Source: Promethearchaeota archaeon
Lineage (GTDB): Archaea > Asgardarchaeota > Lokiarchaeia > Sigyniarchaeales > SOKP01
Direction: 5' to 3'
DNA: 64,000 bases
NCBI GenBank assembly: GCA_019057795.1
Contig: JAHLWS010000065.1
Coordinates: 1 to 64,000 of the forward strand
Positions within the stretch are counted from its first letter, which is position 1. The number at the start of each line of letters is the position of its first letter. A program made the translations under genes and the position numbers. Under the pieces are notes generated by a model. That model saw nothing but the letters and a program-made list of their open reading frames with translations, was not told the origin of the DNA and did not search any database. This document shows, one piece after another, positions 42,356 to 51,391 of this stretch.

Positions 42356-44524
42356 ATGGTGAGTCATATAACTCAATGTACAAAAACGCTGTGTCTCGAC
42401 GAAGGTTTTGAAGTAGAAAAAGAATCTCTTTTTGAAAAAAAATTTTGGTATTTCATAATTCCATCATTGATCTTGCTTGGATTATCAATCACTTTAGAAC
42501 TTCTAACTGACTCTGTTTTATTAAGTCAGGTTTTAGCTGCTGCTTCAATTCTACTCTCAGGTTATGGAATATTAAAAGAGGCTATAGAAGATGTCTTATC
42601 TAAAAAGATTACAGCTAATATTCTAATGTTAGTCGCTGGTATTGCGTCTTTCTTTATATTGCATGGTCAGGAAGGCGCTATGGCGATTTTACTTTATGCA
42701 ATAGCTGAATATTTAGAGGAATTAACTACTGAAAAATCTAAAAATGCGATCAAAGAATTACTTGAATTAGCTCCAGATGACGCTCTATTAAAGATTGAAG
42801 ATAGCTACGAGAAAGTACCGACTGAAACTGTAAAAATCGGTGAAATAATCGGTATTAAACCAGGAATGAAAGCCCCTCTGGATGGAATAATTGTAAAAGG
42901 GAAATCTTATTTCGACGAAAGTGCAATAACAGGCGAGTCCTTACCTATTTTCAAAGAAGAAAACGATGAAATCTTTGCCGCAAGTATTAATAACGATAGT
43001 TTTGTGGATATAGAAGTAATAAGAGAGAGTTCAAACACAGTTGTGGCCAAAATAGCCGAAAGTATTAAATTAGCTCAACAAAACAAAAGCGATAGCGAAC
43101 GATTTATTGAAAAGTTTGCTAAATATTATACGCCAATTATATTGATTAGCGCGCTCCTTGTTATGATTATACCCACGGTCGTATTTAGCCTTGATTTTAA
43201 CGTGTGGTTTTACCGAGGTTTAATTTTATTAGTAGTTTCTTGTCCTTGTGCTCTCACATTGTCAACTCCTTTAGCTAATATAGCCGCGCTCACAAAATTG
43301 GCAAAGGAAGGAATACTGGTTAAAGGAAACAAATTTATTGAAATAGCGAAAAATATCGAGTTAATTGCGTTTGATAAGACCGGAACTCTTACGGAAGGAA
43401 ATTTAAAAGTTTTTAATATTATTAATTATTCCAGCAATAATAATAATAAACAAGAGATTCTTAAAATAGCTGCTAGCTTAGAAATTCTTTCAGAGCACCC
43501 AATTGGAAAAGCTATCGTTTATCAAGCGAAACAAATGCAATTACCGTTATATAATGTGGAAGACTTTAGAATTACTAAAGGTAAAGGTATTAAAGGAGTA
43601 ATTCAAGGGGAAGTATATTATGTAGGAAGTAAGAATTACCTTGAAGAATTAAAGATTGACCTTCCTGATGATATCTTTGAAGAAACCGAATTATCTGGAA
43701 CTATTCCTATATTACTTGGAAACAATAAAACTATTATGGGTATAATTACAATCAGAGATGTGTTAAGAGTTTCAGCACCCCTCTTAGTCGACGGTTTGAA
43801 AAAACGAGGTTATAAGTCAGTCCTTATTTCGGGAGATAATCAGCTAGTATGTAACACAATAGGGGAATGTTTAGATATAGATTCTTACTACGGTGAATTG
43901 TTACCCGACCAAAAATTAGAGGAAATTGAAAATTTTAAAAAGAAATTTAACGGAGTGGCTATGGTTGGTGACGGAATAAACGATGCTCCAGCCTTAGCAT
44001 TATCAGATTTAGGAATTGCGATCGGTGCTTCGGCAACGGATTTAACTTTAGAAACAGCGGATGTTATTATAATGAGCGACGATTTAAAGAAAATTATAAC
44101 CTTCTTTGATATTACAAAAAGGACCAATAGAATCATAAGACAAAACATTTGGACTTCGATAATTGTCAAAGTTGCTTTCGCGATTCTCACAGTCTTAGGT
44201 TTTATGACGCTGTGGCTTGCGGTTGGAATAGCCGATATGGGCGTGTCATTACTCGTTTTAATCAATGGAATGACCATTTTCAGGTATAAAATAAAGTTTA
44301 AAGAACTCTCTTTAGAGAACTTAGAAAGCAATGCAAAATTAATTCTTTGTCAAAGTTGCGAAACTAAAAAAATTATACCTCAACACCATGGTCGAGATAT
44401 GATCGAAAAAGATGGAAAACTAATTTGTTGGAGAAAATTACTAAGTAGCGAAGATTTAGAACCATGTCAAGAGGAATTACCTTTATTTTGCCCTAAATGT
44501 AATAATGAGTTACATGTAATTTAA
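42356..44524 (+). CDS. P1B-type heavy-metal-transporting ATPase
   Basis: 722-residue metal pump. Membrane helices flank the metal-binding CPC motif (VVSCPCALTLSTP, about residue 296); the phosphorylated Asp is in DKTGTLTEG near residue 341; the actuator loop is ITGESLP and the hinge MVGDGINDAPALA. CPC with this layout fits Zn/Cd/Pb or Cu export. No N-terminal HMA domain is present; instead a C-terminal Cys-rich tail (CQSCETKK, HHGRDM, FCPKCNNEL) may bind metal. A palindromic T-rich terminator follows. Confidence 0.9.
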   Translation: MVSHITQCTKTLCLDEGFEVEKESLFEKKFWYFIIPSLILLGLSITLELLTDSVLLSQVLAAASILLSGYGILKEAIEDVLSKKITANILMLVAGIASFFILHGQEGAMAILLYAIAEYLEELTTEKSKNAIKELLELAPDDALLKIEDSYEKVPTETVKIGEIIGIKPGMKAPLDGIIVKGKSYFDESAITGESLPIFKEENDEIFAASINNDSFVDIEVIRESSNTVVAKIAESIKLAQQNKSDSERFIEKFAKYYTPIILISALLVMIIPTVVFSLDFNVWFYRGLILLVVSCPCALTLSTPLANIAALTKLAKEGILVKGNKFIEIAKNIELIAFDKTGTLTEGNLKVFNIINYSSNNNNKQEILKIAASLEILSEHPIGKAIVYQAKQMQLPLYNVEDFRITKGKGIKGVIQGEVYYVGSKNYLEELKIDLPDDIFEETELSGTIPILLGNNKTIMGIITIRDVLRVSAPLLVDGLKKRGYKSVLISGDNQLVCNTIGECLDIDSYYGELLPDQKLEEIENFKKKFNGVAMVGDGINDAPALALSDLGIAIGASATDLTLETADVIIMSDDLKKIITFFDITKRTNRIIRQNIWTSIIVKVAFAILTVLGFMTLWLAVGIADMGVSLLVLINGMTIFRYKIKFKELSLENLESNAKLILCQSCETKKIIPQHHGRDMIEKDGKLICWRKLLSSEDLEPCQEELPLFCPKCNNELHVI

Positions 44525-44530
44525 ATCTGC

Positions 44531-44546
44531 GATTTTTTAAAAAATC
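44531..44546 (+). terminator. Palindromic terminator after the metal ATPase
   Basis: GATTTTTTAAAAAATC is a perfect 8+8 inverted repeat seven bases past the stop, followed by TTCTTTCTTTCTC. It fits a transcription end for the ATPase gene. Confidence 0.5.
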
Positions 44547-44699
44547 TTCTTTCTTTCTCATTTAAAAGAATAAAAATAACTCTTTTTCAAACCCAAGTAA
44601 TAATCTGATATACAATGTAAAAAAGAAACCTAATGATATCTTTTATTGTCTAAACATAAAGATTCTTTCCCAATTATTTTAAAAGTAAGAATGTTTAAA

Positions 44700-44784
44700 T
44701 GCGGGAAGGGAGATTCGAACTCCCGAACCCCTACGGGACTGGATTCTGAGTCCAGCGCCTTTGACCAAGCTTGGCAATTCCCGC
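44700..44784 (-). tRNA. tRNA-Leu (anticodon CAG)
   Basis: On the minus strand the acceptor arms are GCGGGAA and TTCCCGC with discriminator A. The anticodon stem CTGGA/TCCAG encloses the loop CTCAGAA, giving anticodon CAG. A 14-base variable arm with the stem CCC-GTA-GGG marks a class II tRNA, and the T arm is GGGAG-TTCGAAT-CTCCC. CCA is not encoded and there is no intron, both normal in archaea. Confidence 0.95.
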
Positions 44785-44981
44785 ATTGAATTAATTTTCG
44801 AAAGTTTCCTTTGCCAATAATATTAGAGACTGAGGAATATAATTACACGAAATTTTTATATCTTGTGAACTTTGCAGTTGTTAAAGTCCAGTTTTTAAAA
44901 TACTAAAATTAAGAAAAACCTAATATTAAAATAAATTAAAATCTTATACATCGATAACTAATCGAAAGGGGAATTTAAATA

Positions 44982-45776
44982 ATGCCTAAGGTTAAAATTA
45001 ATAATTTTAATTTATACTACGAAGTTTACGGCGAAGGCCATCCTCTATTAATGATCTTAGGTTTGGGGGCAAATACTAGCTGGTGGGGGAGATATTTTCT
45101 TAAAGAGTTAGCAAAACATTTTAAAGTTATTGTGTTCGATAATAGAGGAACAGGACAATCTGACGATCCCAAACTGGATTACAAAATAAAATCATTAGCA
45201 GATGACACAATTGGTTTAATGGATGCCTTAAACATTGATTATGCTCATCTTTTCGGGCACTCAATGGGAGGTGGTATTGCCCAAGAGTTGGTTCTAAACT
45301 ATGATAGGGTAAATAAGTTAATTTTATGTTCCACAAGTTGTGGCGGCCCTAAATCTATTTTAGCATCTCCAGAAGTATTACAAATTGTAGGGAAGCCAAG
45401 AGAGGGCCGAACTATAGAAGAAATAGCAAAAGAAACTTTGACTATATTCTATTCAAACGAATTCATAAAAAACAACCCTATGCTTATTGGATATGCGATT
45501 CAAAACATGGGAAAAACGCCAATGTCGCCCGAAAATTACGAACGTCAAACAAAGGCAATTGAATCGTTCAACACATGCGATAAATTAAAAGAATTAAAGA
45601 AATCTACCTTAATCATGCATGGAAAGAAGGACATTTTAGTTCCACCTCAAAACGCCAAAATCCTCGCTGAATTAATAGTAAATTCCCAAATCACTTGGTT
45701 TAATAAAAGCGCACATGCTCCTTTTGTCGAAGAACCATATTTGGTCTTAAATGCTATAATTGAATTTCTGAAATAA
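44982..45776 (+). CDS. Alpha/beta hydrolase
   Basis: 264-residue single-domain hydrolase of the BioH/haloperoxidase-like group. The oxyanion loop follows LLMILGLGANTSWWG, the nucleophile Ser is in GHSMGGG (about residue 96), the acid is in MHGKKDILVPP, and the His is in NKSAHAPFVEEP near the C-terminus. No signal peptide. Substrate not predictable. The ATG at 44982 has AGGGGAAT 11 bases upstream, a possible ribosome site. Confidence 0.85.
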   Translation: MPKVKINNFNLYYEVYGEGHPLLMILGLGANTSWWGRYFLKELAKHFKVIVFDNRGTGQSDDPKLDYKIKSLADDTIGLMDALNIDYAHLFGHSMGGGIAQELVLNYDRVNKLILCSTSCGGPKSILASPEVLQIVGKPREGRTIEEIAKETLTIFYSNEFIKNNPMLIGYAIQNMGKTPMSPENYERQTKAIESFNTCDKLKELKKSTLIMHGKKDILVPPQNAKILAELIVNSQITWFNKSAHAPFVEEPYLVLNAIIEFLK

Positions 45777-45867
45777 ATTCTACATCTATTTTTAAAGCAA
45801 AAATAATAATATATTATTAATCCTAACTAGAGTTATTAAGTAAAGAAAGCAATTTAAATTAAATAAA

Positions 45868-46632
45868 ATGCCAGACGAGCAACCCCCAGCTAAAAATAAC
45901 ACGAAAGAAGAAGAAAATATTCCTGAAAGACAAGTTCAAGAGATTATCGTTTATCAATTCAATGACGAAATCGGTGAATTCCAGGAATTGATTATTGATC
46001 CTGACCTACGATTATCAGAGTTGTTAGATGATGATTTTGTTCTTCTTTTTGTAGATCCGCAGCATTATAGAGTCTGGCTGTGGTACGGCTATAATTGTAC
46101 TACAAGAATGAAATTCATCGCTGCAAAGATTTCTCCAGCTATAAGAGACAAACACGGAGTTGCCTTTAAAATTACTGCTGTTGACCAAGATGACGAAACA
46201 CATGGTTTTAAAGAAATGATGGGGTTAGAGAAAGCGATCGATTATGAACTTACTCAAACTGGACCTGCTTATGAAGGTACAGCTGAAGATCTTGAGCTTC
46301 TTGAGTCTTTATCGAGGGAAAAAATAATCCTAATACTTGAAAAAGCGGGAATTCCTGAAGGATTTGAACGAAAAATTGTTATTGTAAAAAATGATATCTT
46401 TGGGTATCGCGAATATGAACGAAATTATCTAGGTTCTGTAATTAAAGAAAAGCAGTTATTCCCTTTAAAAGAAGAAATCGAAGATGGAACCTATTTAGCT
46501 GATAAATATATCCCCAGAATGCTTTTTTCGTATAATAAGGTTGTGCTAACCGAGCTGTTGCAGAGGGTAGAAGTGGAAGAAGGAGGAGAAGGCGATGATA
46601 TCATAAAAAAAAAGCCACTTAAAGTAAAATAA
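45868..46632 (+). CDS. Gelsolin-like domain protein (Asgard type), tentative
   Basis: 254 residues. The central part (LDDDFVLLFVDPQHYRVWLWYGYNCTTRMKFIAAKIS, then FKITAVDQDDETHGFKEMMG) follows the gelsolin pattern: a 'D-x-F-ll-x-D' strand, an aromatic strand V-W-x-W-x-G, a helix of small residues, and a G/D-x-E-x-x-x-F strand. Gelsolins bind and sever actin; Asgard genomes are known for such proteins. The N-terminal 25 residues are low complexity and the C-terminus is unassigned. It is coupled (TAATG) to a small membrane protein. The gelsolin assignment is by eye and tentative. Confidence 0.5.
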   Translation: MPDEQPPAKNNTKEEENIPERQVQEIIVYQFNDEIGEFQELIIDPDLRLSELLDDDFVLLFVDPQHYRVWLWYGYNCTTRMKFIAAKISPAIRDKHGVAFKITAVDQDDETHGFKEMMGLEKAIDYELTQTGPAYEGTAEDLELLESLSREKIILILEKAGIPEGFERKIVIVKNDIFGYREYERNYLGSVIKEKQLFPLKEEIEDGTYLADKYIPRMLFSYNKVVLTELLQRVEVEEGGEGDDIIKKKPLKVK

Positions 46633-46784
46633 TGAATAAAATGAGTTCATTAAAATCAAAACGGTACCAAAAAAGAAAGAAGTATATACGAAAAAAGCAG
46701 AATAAAAAGGCATGGATAACATTAGCGCTAATATCGATATTTCTAGTTAGTATTTTAGTAAGTGTTATTATTGCGATAGTTTAA
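46632..46784 (+). CDS. 50-residue tail-anchored membrane protein
   Basis: Small gene whose ATG overlaps the TAA of the gelsolin-like gene by one base. The first 27 residues are strongly basic (KSKRYQKRKKYIRKKQNKK) and the last 22 are a membrane helix (WITLALISIFLVSILVSVII), so it should insert by its C-terminus with the basic end in the cytoplasm. It could hold a partner at the membrane. It is too short for family assignment; overlap and composition argue that it is real. Confidence 0.65.
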   Translation: MNKMSSLKSKRYQKRKKYIRKKQNKKAWITLALISIFLVSILVSVIIAIV

Positions 46785-46865
46785 ATCCCTTAATGTTTCT
46801 AAACGATCAACTATTTAATGAACTTCTTTTTATTTTACATAATAACATCATGAAGTATTAATTAA

Positions 46866-47578
46866 ATGAAGTTAAAACGAATAGATTACGTCTTTATAAT
46901 TCTGTTAATCGTGCTTACGATTATTTCAATTGATTTCCTATTAAATGAAGCTCATAGAGAAGCTATAGAAAACCTTTCCAAATATCCCCCCTTTCAAAAT
47001 TTAGCATCTGGGCTTCTAATAACCTTTCTTGTTTGTTTAATAGGAAACCTATTACCTATTCCTACACCATATACATTTGTAGTTTGCTTTAGTTCGCTTC
47101 CATTTTTACAATTAAATTTGATCATCCCTTTAATTGTCGCTTTAAAGCAAGTTTAGGTTGTTTATTTGGCGAATTGGGGGGTTATTTTGTTGGTAGAGGC
47201 GTTTCAGAGTTCATTTCTGAAGAACAGAGAAAAAAATTAAAGAATTATCAACAGTTCTTAGTAGAACATCCAAAAATTGCTCCTTTTGCTATATTTTTTG
47301 CCGCTTTAACTCCCATATCTGACGATCTTATCACAATTCCCCTTGGATTAATAAAATATTCTTTGAAAAAGACAATATTTTGGTGTTGGCTTGGGAAATT
47401 AGGTTTGATGTTAATTTTCTCTTATAACTTCTTAAATATTTGCAGTTTATTGGGAGGAGAAAGTTGGATTCTAAGCGTAGTTTCATTATATGTTATGGTA
47501 ATCTTCTTATATGCTATGTTGAAAATAAATTTTCTAGACTTAGTAAAAAAATATGTAAAAAGAAAATCAAATAAATAA
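46866..47578 (+). pseudogene. VTT/DedA-like membrane protein with a frameshift
   Basis: The N-terminal half (MKLKRIDYVFIILLIVL onward) ends at a TAG at 47154 after VALKQV. The C-terminal half begins in another frame with ASLGCLFGELGGYFVGRG, exactly what a VTT (SNARE-associated) protein should have next. Adding one G near 47147 (AAAG-GCA) would restore VALKASLGC and give about 237 residues. VTT proteins are lipid scramblase-like. A real one-base deletion or a sequencing error both explain it; TAG readthrough does not, because the frame differs. Confidence 0.75.
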
Positions 47579-47597
47579 AAAGTTATGGATTTTTAAT

Positions 47598-49130
47598 TTA
47601 CTTTTCCTTAATTGAGATTTCCGTACCTGGTAAAGAAACGCTCCCCGATGTCATCCCTTCGGCTTTCATATAATCGTCGATCGTTCTTTCTTCTACTTCT
47701 TTAATATATTCTTGTAGTTCAGAATGGATATCTTGAGAAAGTTCAGGAGGGTTATAATCCCGCAATATTTCCTCGACTTTTTCGCGAGCTGACTCCATAA
47801 TATCTTTTGAACCCTTCTTTCGCCAAGTACTTCTTCTATTCCTATTAATAAGTTTATGAATTGGCATATATAATTCTTGCTTCATATGTTTACGCGTGTG
47901 TTTTTCAGCCAAGAAAGTAGCACCAGGCTTTTCATTCAATGCTATTTTTTTAATAGTTTCTAACCCTATTGTATCATCATTTACAATAATACCCTCAGTT
48001 GCTCTTTTTACCATGCCAGCTAACTCGTCATCAATTACAAGAAGCTCCAAAGCTTCGACTAAAGTAGCTTCGTAAGTCCCAGCGCACGTAATGTAATTTA
48101 TTCCAGCCTGTGCTGCAAGTAAAAGCGTCTGAAATCGTTCAAAACCATTTTGTAGGTCGAAACATTTAGAATCGGTTACCAAACCAGGACCTCTTGAAGG
48201 AATATTGTAAAATCGCGCAAGTTGTGCAATACCCACAGTGATAAGTCCAGTTTCAATACTCCCAATAGCTGAGTTCCCAGATCGCATGTCAGTTATGTGA
48301 GATACGGTTCCATAAAAAATTGGAGCTCCCGGGTTAAAGATTTGAGCAAGAATAGCACCACCAAGAATTTCAGCGTTGGTTTGGGCTAATAATCCCGCTA
48401 AGGTAACTGGTGCTGAGGATCCAGCAAGAGCTTCAGGAGCAACTATTGTTGGCTGCTTGTATTTCGCAAAGATTTGTAATCCATTTGTCATGATTTGGGG
48501 GAAATGAAGCGGGCTAGTAGGGCTAAAAAACCCAACAAGGCGAGGTCTGTTAATTAATTCATCATTTCCTCCTACAACTATAGAGACCATGTTCATCATA
48601 TCTGTACTTGCAAGCTTCCCGTAAACGCCTAGGCCGTAAGGTTTTCTGGTATTTTTAGCCCATTCATAGATACAACGTACGTGGATTGTTGTGTATTGTA
48701 TATCTCCCGGCCACACATCTACATGTGAACATACGATGTTTTCCAGACTATCTACGACTCGTATCTGTTTAATCGTATCATCTAATAAAGATTTTCGTAT
48801 GCCACTCTTATTCTCGGGATCGTATATTTTAACTGGAGTTCCTATAGTTGCAAAAATGGTATCGTGCGTATTTACTTTAAAATTAAAAGAGCCATCAGGT
48901 CCGTGTAATTTAAAAGAACTAGGGACTTTTTTTATCTGCTCTTCAATAAAATTTTCAGGGAATTTTACAAATTTGGTATTATCATTAATAATAGCGCCTT
49001 TTTCCTGAAGTAACTCCCTAACATCTTGAGTATCAATTTTAATACCGACTGTTGATAGTAATTCCATAGATGCGGAATGAATTAATTCAATTTCATCCTT
49101 CGTTAAAACCTCAATTTGATTCATTTTCAT
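47598..49130 (-). CDS. mttB: MttB-family methyltransferase (non-pyrrolysine type)
   Basis: 510-residue trimethylamine-methyltransferase-family protein. It is read in full without internal TAG, unlike pyrrolysine MttB, so it more likely demethylates glycine betaine or another quaternary amine, passing the methyl group to the corrinoid protein encoded just upstream. Family blocks are seen (LLSTVGIKIDT near the N-terminus, ETGLITVGIAQLARFYNIPSRG, and TCAGTYEATLVEALELLVIDDELAGM). Two base-identical-like starts exist in this window: its first 15 codons recur at 49972. Confidence 0.88.
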   Translation of the reverse strand: MKMNQIEVLTKDEIELIHSASMELLSTVGIKIDTQDVRELLQEKGAIINDNTKFVKFPENFIEEQIKKVPSSFKLHGPDGSFNFKVNTHDTIFATIGTPVKIYDPENKSGIRKSLLDDTIKQIRVVDSLENIVCSHVDVWPGDIQYTTIHVRCIYEWAKNTRKPYGLGVYGKLASTDMMNMVSIVVGGNDELINRPRLVGFFSPTSPLHFPQIMTNGLQIFAKYKQPTIVAPEALAGSSAPVTLAGLLAQTNAEILGGAILAQIFNPGAPIFYGTVSHITDMRSGNSAIGSIETGLITVGIAQLARFYNIPSRGPGLVTDSKCFDLQNGFERFQTLLLAAQAGINYITCAGTYEATLVEALELLVIDDELAGMVKRATEGIIVNDDTIGLETIKKIALNEKPGATFLAEKHTRKHMKQELYMPIHKLINRNRRSTWRKKGSKDIMESAREKVEEILRDYNPPELSQDIHSELQEYIKEVEERTIDDYMKAEGMTSGSVSLPGTEISIKEK

Positions 49131-49160
49131 AGTTAATCAGACTTACACTCTTATTTTTAT

Positions 49161-49802
49161 CTATTCAATTAATTTCTTTACTAAGTTTACCGTTTCAATA
49201 GCATCGTCTGCCCAACCATCGGCTCCAATTTGCTCAGACCATTCATCTGTTGTAGGAGCACCGCCAACGATAACCTTATATTTCTCCCTCAATCCCCTCT
49301 TTTTCAATTCTTCTATAACTTGTCGTTGAAAATCCATAGACATCGTTAATAACGAAGACATTCCTATAATTTTGGCGCCAATTTCTTCTGCTTTATTAAT
49401 AAACTCGTCAGCAGTAACCTCTACTCCTAAATTATAGACATCAAACCCATTAGAAAAAAGAAAAGACGCTACTAAATCCTTCCCAATACTATGTACATCG
49501 CTTTCAACGGTTCCAATAACGATTTTTCCGAGCGTTTTCTTTTCACTACCAGAAGCTCTAATTGCCGGGTCTAATACATCGTCGATTACGGTTTTAACGA
49601 CTCCCGCAGCACCAATTAAGTCAGGTAGAAAAATTTCTTCATTTTCAAATTGAGAACCTATAAATTTCATAAGATTACCAATAATTTCCAAGAGTTCTTC
49701 CGCAGACGCTTCTTGGTTATCTAACACGGAATTACATAGATTTTTCAAACCATCCTCATCCCATTCTTCAACAAGTTCTTTCACTTGTTCTTCTAATGAC
49801 AT
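49161..49802 (-). CDS. mtbC: Corrinoid methyl-carrier protein (MtbC/MttC type)
   Basis: 213-residue cobalamin-binding protein: an N-terminal helical cap (about 1-90), then the B12 fold with DVHSIGKDLV (the D-x-H-x-x-G motif whose His ligates cobalt), SSLLTMSMD and VIVGGAPTTDEW. It accepts a methyl group from the adjacent MttB-family enzyme. It is first in the two-gene operon (30 bp gap) and has a Shine-Dalgarno-like AGAGGAAT. The final methyl acceptor enzyme is not in the window. Confidence 0.92.
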   Translation of the reverse strand: MSLEEQVKELVEEWDEDGLKNLCNSVLDNQEASAEELLEIIGNLMKFIGSQFENEEIFLPDLIGAAGVVKTVIDDVLDPAIRASGSEKKTLGKIVIGTVESDVHSIGKDLVASFLFSNGFDVYNLGVEVTADEFINKAEEIGAKIIGMSSLLTMSMDFQRQVIEELKKRGLREKYKVIVGGAPTTDEWSEQIGADGWADDAIETVNLVKKLIE

Positions 49803-49941
49803 TTTGATTCCTCTGAATAATAGAATTTAATATATAGTTTTTATTTATTACTAACCTTTATGAAAGAAAAAGTTTTTCAAAAAGTAGATAAATTAATGCT
49901 TTCTAGAACTAAAATATTGAAATAATATCTTGTTAAGAGAA

Positions 49942-49949
49942 TTTAAATA
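49942..49949 (+). promoter_or_regulatory. TATA-like box for a leaderless start at 49972
   Basis: TTTAAATA centred about 26 bp before the ATG at 49972, the usual archaeal spacing to a transcription start at or near the start codon. Confidence 0.4.
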
Positions 49950-49971
49950 TCTTATCTGGTTTGAAATAACA

Positions 49972-50043
49972 ATGAGAATGAATCAAATTGAAGTTTTAAC
50001 GAAGGATGAAATTGAACAAGTAATTACTGGTTTAGAGGGATAA
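49972..50043 (+). pseudogene. Truncated second mttB start (23-codon relic or leader peptide)
   Basis: The first 45 bases match the start of mttB (47598-49130) in 43 positions and encode MRMNQIEVLTKDEIE against MKMNQIEVLTKDEIE. The frame then leaves the family (QVITGLEG) and stops at TAA, two bases before the PLP-enzyme ATG. So a second mttB lost nearly all its body, and the PLP gene now stands behind its promoter and start. It may be translated as a leader peptide. Confidence 0.8.
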
Positions 50044-50045
50044 AA

Positions 50046-51320
50046 ATGGCAGAAAAAAAACCACAGGATCAAATCAATAAAGAATTAAGAGAAAAGTGGG
50101 ATGAGCTAGAATTCGATTCACAACTAATTAGAGCTGGAGAAGACCCATACCCTAGCACTACTCATAGTTTACGCGTACCCTTATATGCTACTAAATCATA
50201 CGTATACTCCTCCTTAACAGAACTTTTAAAGCACCATTACTTTTATTCAAGAACAGAAAACCCTACATTGTTTGCTTTGGATAAGAAGCTCGCAACATTG
50301 CATGGGGGAGACGATGCTATATCCGTTGCTTCTGGGATGGCAGCAGTTCATCTTGCTTGTTCGAGCGTCCTCCAAAAACGGATTAAGAGAGTCAAACCGA
50401 AAAATTTATCCAAGTATTACCCTCAAAGTAAACCAGATCATATTCCAAACTTTATTATGCATAAAAACCAATACACTGGAACATATCGCCTTTTTACAAA
50501 TTTATATCCACAAATTGGATACAAACCGAAAATAATTGATATGCGGGATTTAAACGCTGTCAAAAAGGCTATTGACGAACAGACTAAGTTTGTATTTGTT
50601 GAGACACCTGCAAACCCCACAATTGACGTAATAAACATTCAGAAATGCGCTGAACTTATTCACGAAATAGGAGGAAAATGTATTGTGGATAACACATTCG
50701 CAAGTCCAGCTTTACAAAAACCAATAAAATTAGGCGCTGATTTAGTGATTGAGAGTTTAACTAAATATATTAATGGACACGGTGATTGCCTTGGTGGGGC
50801 AATAATTGGTCCCAAAAACGAGTTACAAAATATTCGGTATTTCTAGTTAGAGACTCAAGGAGCCGTTTTAAGTCCGTTTAGCGCATGGCTCATTTTGCGC
50901 GGATGTAGAACTCTTAGCTTGCGAATGAAAAGACATAGTTCAAGTGCAATGAAAATAGCAGAATTCTTGAGTAAACATCCAAAAGTGACAAATGTTGTTT
51001 ACCCGGGATTAGAATCAGATTTGGGACACGAAATCGCTAAAATGCAAATGACGGATTTTGGTGGCATGATTGGTTTCGAATTAGAGTCGATGGATGCTAG
51101 TTACAGGTTTATCGATTTATTAAAACTAATCAAAGTCGGAGTATCGTTAGGAGACACGACTTCTTTAATCGAATATACTGCTGTTATGACGGGAATTGAT
51201 CTAGCTTCGTGGGAAAAGCGAACTATGGGAATGTCTGATACTCACTTTAGATTTTCGGTTGGTTTAGAAGATCCTAAGGATTTAATTACGGATTTAGATC
51301 AGGCATTAAAAAATTCATAA
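50046..51320 (+). CDS. Cys/Met-metabolism PLP enzyme interrupted by an in-frame TAG
   Basis: A 424-codon frame broken only by TAG at 50844-50846. Before it: the cystathionine-gamma-synthase/methionine-gamma-lyase core (YSRTENPTLFALDKKLATLHGG shortened: YSRTENPT), FVETPANPTIDV, VDNTFASPALQKP, and the PLP-lysine region ESLTKYINGHGD. After it, in the same frame: GAVLSPFSAWLILRGCRTLSLRM and the C-terminal domain. The TAG falls between NIRYF and LETQGAVLSP, inside a conserved helix; a Gln codon (CAG) would be a single C-to-T change away. Readthrough, recoding and recent inactivation are all possible. If intact it cleaves or forms C-S bonds. Confidence 0.8.
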
Positions 51321-51391
51321 GTGAATTAAGATTAGAATTTGAACCTAAAATAAAAAAAAGAGTGTTAAAAAATTTTATATAGTTAATACAT

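Noticed and set aside
47154-47156. TAG in the VTT/DedA-like gene as another recoding case
   Set aside because: The protein resumes in a different frame, so a frameshift explains it and readthrough would give unrelated sequence.
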